The translations under genes and the position numbers were made by a program. The notes under the pieces were generated by a model that was given only the letters and a program-made list of their open reading frames with translations, did no database searches and was not told the origin of the DNA. This document shows, piece after piece, positions 18,852 through 27,672 of a stretch of DNA of 32,083 nucleotides (position 1 is its first letter; each line of letters begins with the position of its first letter). The stretch is from CAVRZY01 sp963725415 (GTDB lineage Bacteria; Acidobacteriota; Terriglobia; Bryobacterales; Bryobacteraceae), in assembly GCA_963725415.1 (NCBI GenBank), contig CAVRZY010000325.1, forward strand, positions 1 to 32,083, written 5' to 3'.

Positions 18852-20344
18852 ATGGCGAAGGCTAAACGGGCACATAAAGCGGAAACGCCGAAACAGCCAA
18901 GCCTTTGCTTAAGGCTGCGCACCGTATCTCTATCCCGACAATGCCCATCGAGAGCCCATGCTCACTCGAAGGGGTTGGCAGGACGTAGAGGGATGAGAAG
19001 CGTATGCCAGACACAGAACTGGGAACATTACGTGGACGAAACTGGCCCTCATAGCGGAACGGGCTCGCCGGGAGCCGCAATGCCAGTTTACGAGCTTGGC
19101 TCATTTGCTGGACGAGGGGTTTCTGGCGGCATGTTACCACCGGCTCGGCAGGGACCGGGCCAGTGGCGTGGATGGTGTGACGTGGAAGGAGTACGGAGAG
19201 CATCTGGAAGAGAACCTGCGGGACTTGGTGGCCCGGATGAAGGCGAAGCGGTACAAGCCGCTGCCTGCCAAACGGGTCTACATTCCCAAGGACGAGCACT
19301 CGCAAAGACCGCTCGGCCTGCCCGCCCTGGAGGACAAGATCGTCCAGAAGGGGATCGCCTTGATTTTGGAGGCGATCTACGAGGCGGACTTTCTGGACTG
19401 CTCGTATGGTTTTCGTCCGGGGCGGGGCTGCCACCAGGCGCTCAATGCGGTGGACAAGACGATCATGACGCAGCCGATCAACCACGTGATCGACGCGGAC
19501 ATCAAAGGCTTCTTTGACAACGTGTCGCACGCGTGGTGGATGAAGTTTCTGCAAGTCCGCATCAAGGACCCGAGCTTTCTGCTGCTGATTCGGCGGTTTC
19601 TGAAGGCGGGGTACTTGGAGGCGGGCCAGATCGTGGCGACCGAGCAGGGAACGCCGCAAGGGGGCAATCTCAGCCCGATGCTTTCCAATATCTTCCTGCA
19701 CTACGTGCTGGATTTGTGGTTTGAGAAGCGGCTGAAGCGGCAGGTGCGCGGGGCGTGCTTCTCTGGTGCGGTATGCGGACGATTTCGTCTGCATGGTGCA
19801 GTACCAGGACGACGCCCAGCACATGCTGCAAGCGTTGCGGGAGCGGTTCACGCAGTTCGATCTGGCGTTACACCCGGAGAAGACGCGCGTGATCAGCTTT
19901 GGCCGGTACGAACGGCAGAACGCCCAACGGCAGAAGCGCCGGGCGAACACCTTCGACTTCCTGGGCTTCACCCACTACTGCGGCGCAGAGCCGCAGGGGG
20001 AAGTTCATCGTCGGACGCAAGACCAGCCGGAAGAAGTTCCGCAAGAGTGCCAGGAGCTAGCGCGTGGCTGAAGGCCGTGCGGAGTCCGTGCCGGTCAAGG
20101 AGTGGTGGCCGGTGCTTGAAGGCCAAGCTGCGGGGCCATTACCAGTACTACGGGGTGAGCGGGAACATGCGGTCCCTTGTCCCGCTACTACGACCTCGCC
20201 GACCGCCTGGTGTTGAAATGGCTCAATCGCCGCAGCCAGAAGGTCTCGTTCTCCTGGAAGGGGTTCCGGGCCTACCTGGAGCACTACCCGCTGCCCAAGC
20301 CGCGGATCGTCCACAACCTGTACACCCTGTCGCCCGTGACGTGA
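18852..20344 (+). CDS. ltrA: Group II intron reverse transcriptase/maturase, frameshifted
   Basis: Intron-encoded protein: reverse transcriptase for retrohoming plus maturase for splicing of its host intron. ATG 18852 follows GGAGGCTTACGGAAACGTGAGCT-type leader sequence and gives MAKAKRAHKAETPKQPS; the RT frame proper is continuous from about 19020. RT motifs in order: GRDRASGVDGVTW, RPLGLPALEDKIVQ, CSYGFRPGRGCHQAL, HVIDADIKGFFDNV, EQGTPQGGNLSPMLSNIFLH and the catalytic YADD at 19772-19783. Maturase/thumb motifs follow: FDFLGFTHYC, KLRGHYQYYGVSGNMR and LPKPRIVHNLYTL, with stop TGA at 20342-20344. No HNH endonuclease domain was seen. At least five frame breaks occur (near 19025, 19765, 19995, 20060-20120 and 20175), some in G or C runs, so the copy is either inactive or badly sequenced. 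Confidence 0.9.
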
Positions 20345-20355
20345 GGTTTACTGAA

Positions 20356-20388
20356 GAGCCGGATGTGGGAAATCTACAAGTCCGGTTC
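20356..20388 (+). ncRNA. Group II intron domain V (long copy)
   Basis: 33-nt hairpin beginning GAGCCGGATGTGG and ending GTCCGGTTC. The lower stem GAGCCGGA/TCCGGTTC has 8 pairs, followed by a 2-base bulge (AG), an upper stem TGTGG/CTACA and a GAAAT loop. The catalytic AGC triad is at positions 2-4. It lies 12 bases after the maturase stop codon, the usual position. Confidence 0.88.
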
Positions 20389-20433
20389 TGTGAGGGACAT
20401 TGAAGCTCTTTCACATGGTTGAATATTGTGACA

Positions 20434-20456
20434 CTCCGCAGATCGAAAGAGCGGAG
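20434..20456 (+). ncRNA. Conserved hairpin downstream of domain V
   Basis: Perfect 6-bp stem CTCCGC/GCGGAG with an 11-nt loop containing ATCGAAAGA. The second intron copy has CTCCTC/GAGGAG with a similar loop at 31261-31282. The G-C to T-A change on both sides is compensatory, which supports a real RNA structure. It lies beyond the usual place for domain VI and may be part of a 3' extension. Confidence 0.6.
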
Positions 20457-20700
20457 CAACAGGGAATACAAAGCATACCTAAATGAGAGACCATATTATG
20501 TCTACTCGACGTGTGCCAAGCCGGACGCAGCAGCAATTGAGTCCTCACAGAGGCAGGTTCCGGGCCTTGATAGCACGACGACGGGGCGGTGTGACCCAAT
20601 GCCATGGCGACGTCAGATCTCAGAGAAACAACAAGGGCTGACAGCCTCATGAACCGCCAGCCCTTGTTCTTGTGTCAGCCTGCAACTCGATCGCAGGGCA

Positions 20701-22579
20701 TCATGGTTTGGCCACGGCATCATCCAAGACGTAGAAGAATCTCACCTCGCTCAGGCTCGCCAGGGTGGCAGTGCCCGCCCAGTTGCTGTTGATTGTCAGC
20801 TTGACGAACTTGGCCTGGGCGCCATTGAAGTCCACGGTGGTATTGTGCACGTAGTTCGGGTTGACCCGTGGCCTGGGCAAATTCCGGTACGCCCGCCAGG
20901 GCCGTCCACGCGACCCCATCCAGAGAGGTCTCGACCGTCACGTCCTTGGCCCCATACCCAACAGAGGACTCGATCGCTTGATTGGAGTTCCACACCCACA
21001 GCTCGTGGAGGCGTAGACCTTATCGAACTGGTACTGAATCCAGATGCGGCGGTACCCCCTTCTTACTGAGCCACATCGTCGAGGCCGATGTGCCGTGCTG
21101 ATCTGGCTGTCCAGCCCCGAGCCGTCGACGGTCTTTCCGGTCCCATGGTGCTGGCCATGAGCTGGACGCAGTGGCAATGATGTTCTTGATCGGGACTGCA
21201 TAGGCTGCGGTCGTGAAGTCCAGCACGGGCCCTTGGTAGATGGTGGAGTGGCCCCGGAGGTCACCAAGTCCACGCGCCAGTAGTAGGTCCGACTGTATTC
21301 CAGGAGCCCGTGGGGATCGTACGTGGTACCCGTCTGCCCCTGGCTGACCAGCACGCCGCTGGGGATTGGCTCGGTTGGCGTCAGTGACTGCACTCCGCGG
21401 AGGTCCCAAGGTACACATCAAACGCCTCCGCGAACGAAGGGGATATCCAGCTCAGGACCACGCCGGGGGCAACGTCCGAGGCATGAGGACCGGGCGTCAT
21501 CGAGCGACTCCATGAGGACTGCCAGGTCTTTCTCGTCCACCACGCCATCGCCCCAGGGAAACGGGCCGATGTCGCACAGGGAGTTGCTCTTCCCCAATTG
21601 GCGTCAAAGAGGGCCATGTCCGCCAGGTCCACCTTGCCGTCGCCGTTGAAGTCCACGATGGGGAGGATCGGCGCCTTCCATTGCGTGTAAGTGTAAGTGC
21701 TGGCGTCACCTCGAGTCGAAGTACAGGGCGGAGCCATCGGGAGCAAGCACGGGCCAACTCATCGATTGGTCCGTTGACCATGGGTCCCAGGTTCACCGCC
21801 GGCTCCCAAGGAGCAGAGCGGCTGGCCCGCCTCGTCATCCACAGATCCCCGCCGCCATAGCCACCCGGGCCGCGTACCGCCATCGGAAGACGAGCAACAG
21901 CCCGTCCGGAGAAAGACGGGAGAGTCCTCATCGACGGGACTATTCACTGCCGGGCCGAGATTCACCGGGTCACCCCAGGGGTCGCTGGTGGTCGCACGCT
22001 TGCTGACGTAGAGATCGCAGCCGCCATATCCGCCCGGGCGGTTCGACGTGAAGTAGAGTTCCAAGCCATCCGACGACACCGAAGGCCAACCATCGCTGAT
22101 ACGAGCTGTTCACCTTCGGGCCCAGATTGGTCGGCGGGCCCCAAGGGCTGGTTCGGGTCGCACGCTTGGTCACATAGAGATCGCCGTTGCCGTACCCTCC
22201 GGGCCGGTTGGAGTTGAAATAGAGCTCCAGACCATCGCCGGAGATGGACGCGGCGCAATCCATCGCTCGCACTGTTGACAGCGGCCCGAGATTCTCGGGA
22301 GGACCCCAGTCGTCCTCGACCGAGGCCCGTTTGCAGACCCAGAGGTCGTCGCCGCCCTGTCCCCCGGCCCGGACGCGAGTCGAAGTACATTTCCAGCCCA
22401 TCCGCGGAGAAACAGTCGATACCGTCGGTCGCTGCGGTCGAGGAGAGGAAAAGCAGATTGGACGTTCACCGGCTCGCCGAAGGTGAAATCGGCCCGCGCC
22501 GGCGGCGCGTCGAGACCTGCGAAGAAGACCCAAGCCCAACCAATGACGTTACCACCATCGGAATCTCAAACAACTTCAT
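20701..22579 (-). CDS. Secreted PD40/dockerin-like/discoidin protein, multiple frameshifts
   Basis: About 625 residues once several frame breaks are bridged. ATG 22579 has GGAAGG about 8 bases upstream and opens a leader (MKLFEIPMVVTSLVGLG). Domains in order: five PD40-type beta-propeller repeats (DGLELYFNSNRPGGYG, DGLELYFTSNRPGGYG, GGGDLWMTRRA, NLGP spacers; about 22400-21700), a dockerin-like calcium-binding segment (VDFNGDGKVDLADMALFDAN, about 21600-21660), a short Fn3-like segment (DVYLGTS), and a C-terminal F5/8 type C (discoidin) domain (DGSGLDSQ, HGTSASTMWLSKKG, LWVWNSNQAIESSVGYG, AKFVKLTINSNW, LSEVRFFYV) ending at TGA 20701. It is probably a surface protein that binds a glycan or another exported protein. 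Its ATG overlaps the kinase stop codon (ATGA), so it is likely co-translated with the kinase. Its discoidin domain is closely similar to that of the 27673 gene. Confidence 0.78.
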
Positions 22580-25500
22580 CTCACACCTTCCTTTCTGCCC
22601 GAAGGCAACAGACAATACTGGAATCTCATTGACAGGTCTTTCTGCAGAAAAGACGAGTTCACAATCGAAGGGCAGGTCGATGACACGCCGAGGCCACGCG
22701 ACGTGCCGAACCACGAATCCGACGGCGACCGGCCGCTCACGACGGCGGACCACCGCCTCATGTCGGCCTCGGCCTTGGCCCGCTCGTGCAGATAGTCGTA
22801 GTACCGGGCGCGGTCGGAGTAGGCGTAGGCATCCTGCGGGTCGGTCTCGATTCTGCGGGTGTAGAGGCGCAGCATGTCCTGCCAGTGCTCGTCCAGCGTC
22901 TGACCCGGACCCAGGGCTTTCACGGTGGAGAGGGCAGGATCAAGATCGGCGGTCCACAATTCGAAGTACGGCGGTCCCAGAGCGAAGACGAGCTTCGTGC
23001 CATCCGGGGCCCAGGAAGCCGCCATGATCTGACTGGTCAGAACCTTGTCGGGTTCGTTGCTGTCGAGAGGGTAGATCCACAAGCCGGTCCTGATCCCCCA
23101 CGCTGCTGCCACCGCCCAGGCACAGTTCGTTGCCCGTGGGAGACCACGCGGGTCCGCCCCAGGTGTCGAAAGGCACACGCCACTGGGCCACTACGGCTTG
23201 CGAAGCCAGATCCTTGACCTTCAGGGATCCGTCTTCCAGATACGCCACGCGCTGATTGTCCGGCGACACCGAGGGAAACGCGCTCGAGCACGCCATGATC
23301 CGTTTCGGCTCGGCATTCGGCCCTGCGATGGAGATCGAACAGAGCGTCTTCTCCAGACGCGAGTGATAGTAGACCTGCGCGGAGTCCCTGCTCCAGGAGG
23401 GCCAGCCGCCCCGGGCCAGACGCCTGGGCTCTGTGCCATCGGACGTTCATGACCCAGACTTCTTCGTCTCGTCAGCCAGACGCTCCTGATCCTTGCGCTC
23501 GGCGGCGGTCAACTCCTCCAGCCGCAGGACCTGGCAATCCCGAACGAAGGCGATGTACCTCCCATCGGGCGACCACCTCGGGTCCTTGCCGGGGACGATC
23601 AGCAGATCGGTTTCCTTCGTGGCGGGATCGAAGAGCGCCACGCCGCTGTAGCCCTGCACCCCCAGGCTGAAGGCCAGCTTCTTCCCATCCGGCGACCATT
23701 GGGCACTGAACCCATCCGTGGTCACACGGCGGCCCTTGGCCGAGAGGTCGCGATAGGTCTCCTCGGCCTCCACCATCGGCAGGAAGGCCGCTCCCGTCAG
23801 GCTCGCGGTCCGCCGGATGCCAGGACCGCCCGGCCTCCAGGGTGTCGAAGACGTACTTCGTCGCACCAGTCCCGGAACTCGTTCCGAGCTGTCGGGCCGG
23901 AGCTGACGATCTGCCGGAACACGGCCGCCGCCTTGTCGTAGTCGCCCAGGGCCGTCAGGGCACAGAAGAGGTGGTATTGAAAGACAGGTTTGTCGGGCCA
24001 GAGCTTCAGAGCACTCCTGGGCCTCGGCAATGACACGCTCGTAGTCGCCCATCCGCAGAAGGGTCTCGCAGCGCTGGGCGGACAGATCGAGGTACTGCGG
24101 GCTGTCCTTGCGGCGTGAGCGCCAGCGCACTGGTCATAGTCCGCAATCGCCTCTGCGATACTGGCCCAACTCCCGCAAGGCCATCGCACGCAGAGAGTAG
24201 CCCAGCGGGTCGCGCGGCCGCAGGATCGTCATGACCAGCGCATCGTCCTTCATCTGGTCGTATTTCCGGGAGGCATAGTACGTGAAGGCCCGCAGCCGGC
24301 GGGACTCGTAGTGGCCGGGTCAAGCTGCAAGGCCTTGTCGAGCGCGGCAAGCTGCTCCTTGACCGTGAGGGCCGTCATGGCCCGCAGGAAATACGCTTCG
24401 GCGGTCTCCGGCAGCAAGGCCTCGGCCTTCTGGCGGTGCTCCTCGATCTCCTTGAGCTTCTCGGCATTCGGCGATTCACTCTCCCAGAGGATGCGGGCCA
24501 GGAGCGCATGGGCCGCCCCGGCAATCTCCGGCCGTTCGTTGAGCAGACTCGTTCAGCATGGTCACGGCCTCCTCGGAACGGCGGTTGTCCACGAGGATGC
24601 CGGCATGGAGAAGCTGGGCTTCCGGTCCGACGTGCTTGCTGTCGAGGATGGGTTTGATCGTCTCCAGGGCGGCTTCGCGGTCGGCCTTGGCATACTGCTC
24701 GCGGGCCTGGGACAGGATGCCCCTGTGCCTGAAGCCTTCCGCCTCGGCCAGTTGGAGCCGGTCCCGATTCCACATGGAAAGGACGACGACCGCCGCACCG
24801 GCGACGACCGCCATCGCCAGGGCGGCGATGGCCTGGGAGCGGTGCCTGCGGAGGAACTTGTGCAGGCGATACGTTGTGCTGGGGCCTCTGGCCAGGACCG
24901 GCTCGTGCTCCAGATGCCGCCGGATGTCCTCGGCCAGGCCGCTGGCGGTCTCGTACCGCCGGGCGCGGTCCTTCTCCAGGGACTTCATCACGATCCAGTC
25001 CAGATCGCCCCGAATGGCCTTCCGGAGCAGATCGGGAGTGGAATTGCGGTGCTTGGCGACGTCGGTCAGCGTCTCGCCGAGGGTGCTGAGCTTGGTGGAG
25101 GGCTTGACCGGCTCCTGTTCCCGGATGACCCGCTGCATCTCGACGTAGCCGGCCTTGCGAAGCTCCTCTTCACTGAAGGGCGTGGTCCCGGTGAGCAGTT
25201 CATAGAGCAGGACGCCGAGCGAGTAGATGTCCGAGCGGGTGTCGATGTCCAGATCGCTCAGTTCCGCCTGCTCCGGACTCATGTAGGCGGGGGTGCCGAT
25301 GATGTGGGCGTAGCGGGTAAAGAGCGTCTTTTCCGTCAGCCGCTGGTTCGTGGCCTTGGCGATGCCGAAGTCGATGACCTTGGGGACGGGCTTGCCATCA
25401 TGGTGCGTGACCATGACATTGGAGGGCTTGAAATCCCGGTGGATAATGCCCTTCTGGTGGGCGTGCTGCACGGCGTGGCAGACCTGGAGAAACAAAGCCA

Positions 25501-26059
25501 GCCGGTCCTTGGTGCTCAGGTTGTTCTTGTCGCAGTATTCGGTGATCGAGACGCCCTGTGACCAGCTCCATGACGAAGTACGGCCGGCCGGTCTCCGTGG
25601 CCCCGGCATCGAGGACCTTGGCGATACTGGGATGGTCCATCAGGGCCAGGGCCTGCCGCTCCGCCTCGAAGCGGGCGATGACCTGCCGGGTATCCATGCC
25701 CAGCTTGATGATCTTGAGGGCCACCTTGCGGCGGATCGGCTCGCTGCTGCTCGGCCATGTAGACCACCGCCATGCCCCCTTCGCCGATCTTCTCCAGGAG
25801 CTTGTACCGCCCGATGACCGTGCCGGAGCCTCGGCAACTGGGTTGCCGTCCAGAGCTGCGTGTCCGGACCAAACACCGGGGCCTTCCAGGAAATCACCTA
25901 CCTGCCTCGTGGGCCTTGAGCAGCACCTCGAGATCGCGATCGCAGACCGACGTCATCCTGACCGCAGGCTTCATCTAGGTAGTGCCTCTCGCTCGCCCGG
26001 CGTCTTCTTCTCAAGGCATCGCGAAAGATCGCTGTCTTCGATCTTGGCCTGGCTGCCAT
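22576..26059 (-). CDS. Membrane Ser/Thr protein kinase with TPR and PD40 repeats, frameshifted
   Basis: Hanks-type kinase of about 1160 residues, split by many frame breaks. ATG 26059 starts MAARPRSKTAIFRDALE, followed by the planctomycete N-terminal segment YLDEACGQDDVGLRSR/LEVLLKAHEAG. The kinase domain shows the Gly-rich loop IGRYKLLEKIGEGGMAVVY (about 25770-25830), VALKIIKLG (Lys), GIIHRDFKPSNVMV (catalytic Asp), KVIDFGIAKA (DFG) and GTPAYMSPEQA. A membrane helix, IAALAMAVVAGAAVVVLSMW, lies near 24780-24840. Outside it come TPR-like helices (AEAYFLRAM, SLRAMALRELGQY, CETLLRMGDYERVIAEAQE) and a PD40 propeller (SAQWSPDGKKLAFSLG, DPRWSPDGRYIAFVRD, ASWAPDGTKLVFALG). The stop TGA at 22576 overlaps the next ATG. 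The sigma factor gene lies 164 bases upstream. A role in sensing envelope or extracellular signals is inferred from the architecture. Confidence 0.85.
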
Positions 26060-26223
26060 GATACATTCCCTGTCGGCTCCTCATTCGACATTGCGATATC
26101 GCGTGAAAACATGCCAAGGAATCTGACGATTCTGAACCAATCATGGGCTGGGAAACCAGAGAGAACTGTCATGCCTGCGTATTCTGCACGAGGCTCTCAG
26201 CATGACCTTCTGGCCTGGCAGCT

Positions 26224-26795
26224 TCACCGGGCGAGTTGTCCGCTCATTTCGATCTCGTGGTACAACCAAGCCGTGCGTAGGCCCAGTACCGATCGGCCGT
26301 AGCGTGGCGAGATCCCCCAGGACCTCGGCGACCTGTTCGAGGGTAAGCCGGCGAAGTAGCGCAGCTTGACCAGCTCGGCGCCTCGGGTCCTCCTCGGCAA
26401 GCTGCGCCAGGGCCTCGTCCAGGGCAATCAGATCTCTCAGGGCTCTTCGACGGCCAGCCGCCAGGCTCGTCGAGGTCAACCTTCCTGACGACCTCCGCCA
26501 CGTGCTTCACGCTCTTTTTGCGACGGGCATTTTCCACGAGAATCCGCCGCATCGCCTCGGCTGCGGCCGCAAAGAAGTGACCGCGGTTCTCCCAGCTTCG
26601 GGGCTCATCTCCAACCAGCCGGATGATAGGCCTCATGGACCAGGGCCGTCGCCTGGAGGGTCTGGCCGGGGGTCTCGTGGGACAGCTTCTGTGCGGCAAG
26701 AATACGGAGTTCCTCATAGACCAAGGGCAGGAGTTCATCTGTAGCCTTCGCATCCCCCCTTCGATCGCATTCAGAATGCGCGTTACGTCGCTCAT
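26224..26795 (-). CDS. ECF sigma factor (sig-70_X6-like), frameshifted
   Basis: RNA polymerase sigma factor of the ECF group, about 190 residues. ATG 26795 has GAGGG 7 bases upstream and starts MSDVTRILNAIEGG. Sigma region 2 is readable as ELLPLVYEELRILAAQKLSH, LQATALVHEAY, RSWENRGHFFAAAAEAMRRI and LVENARRKKS. Region 4 is RDLIALDEALAQLAEEDPR, ELVKLRYFAGLTLEQVAEVL and ATADRYWAYARAWLYHEI, ending at TGA 26224. At least four frame breaks exist; the one near 26757 is a G run of six where seven restores GGDAKATDELL. In planctomycetes this sigma type is commonly encoded beside a Ser/Thr kinase with a large sensory C-terminus, as here, and kinase control of the sigma factor is a plausible model (inference). 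Confidence 0.88.
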
Positions 26796-27186
26796 GGCAT
26801 CCCTCAAACCACGGCACGTTCATTCCGCATCAGGCCTCCAGACCGATCCGAGTTCAGCACCTTGGGAACGTCAGACCTACCTTGCCCGAGCACGACTTAC
26901 TGTACCATCCTGGGCCGCATTCGACAAGGATCGAGCGGGCTGCAGATCTTCACCAGAGAGTACCACCTTCCGTCCGGTCGCGTCACCATGCGGTGGCAGT
27001 GTCTATGCCGACTTTCTCACCGATATGACAAGGGGCCCCTTCACCTGCGGATGCCCCGCCGATGTGGGCCCCTTGCTCATCCTCATTCCTACGGTGGTCA
27101 GTTGCCTGCAGCCGCCACGGGCTCCCTCTCGTTCAGCTCTCACCACAATCTCAGATAGTGCTTCCTTTCGAGAATCCACCACAGGT
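26796..27186. other. Intergenic region upstream of the sigma factor
   Basis: 391 bases between the sigma factor start and the LamG remnant. The promoter of the sigma-kinase-exoprotein operon should be here. Short open frames have no supporting motif. No terminator or operator was recognised. Confidence 0.4.
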
Positions 27187-27436
27187 CTATGGCTTCACCG
27201 CCTGGTCGTAGATCCGCACGTCGTCGATCAGCCCGGACCAGAAGGAGCCTGGCTCAAGGTTCTACCCCGCCGCCGAGGTACAGGCCTCCGATCGACTTCG
27301 ACAAGCCGCTTTGTGTGTCCTTGGCGACCTCGACACCGTCGACGTAGAGAATCCGGTTCGAGCCATCCCACGCAAGACCGACTCGCAGAGAGTCTAGTAA
27401 TCTCCAACCTTCGGATCTTCTACTTGACTCCCCCAC
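27187..27436 (-). pseudogene. LamG-domain C-terminal remnant
   Basis: The minus strand reads LRVGLAWDGSNRILYVDG, VEVAKDTQ, SIGGLYLGGG and, after a one-base frame change near 27265, NLEPGSFWSGLIDDVRIYDQ with a TAG at 27187. This is the last third of a LamG/concanavalin-like lectin domain (YVDG and GLIDDVRIY are diagnostic). Nothing upstream continues it: stops occur in all frames above 27440 and there is no leader or ribosome site. It therefore looks like a truncated copy rather than a working gene. Confidence 0.7.
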
Positions 27437-27672
27437 CCCCCCTCCTGTAGAATGGATTATGCACTACGGATGATAGTGCGAAGTCACACAAGATCGCCGG
27501 CCAGGACAGCCACCGAAAGAGCGCTGCGTTACACGCATGTGAAGGGAATGCAACTGCCGTATGTGAGTGGTCGCACCATTCTGGTGGAGGAGAGTCTCCC
27601 CGACGGATTGGCAGATGAGCGCGGGTCAATACTATTAGGCCGCAGACCGGCCGATCACAAGGAGAGGGCACC

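Larger units (their letters stand above)
17591..20510 (+). mobile_element. Group II intron with reverse transcriptase/maturase ORF
   Basis: Retroelement on the plus strand. Its limits come from comparison with the second copy at 30692-31337. Both share the 5' part (here 17591-18018, beginning GTAAAGGCGCATA and ending at CCCATAGTAGAGGAGTAG) and a 3' part from the end of the ORF through domain V to TCTACTCGAC at 20510. Group II RNA signatures: the ribozyme-like region before the ORF, a domain V hairpin at 20356-20388 and an ORF of the intron-encoded protein class. The 5' end is GTA rather than the expected GTG, so splicing may be impaired. A short hairpin (CGGCC/GGCCG, 17567-17586) sits just before the 5' boundary. 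The stretch before the ORF is long (about 1.26 kb), so a nested element is possible. Confidence 0.75.
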
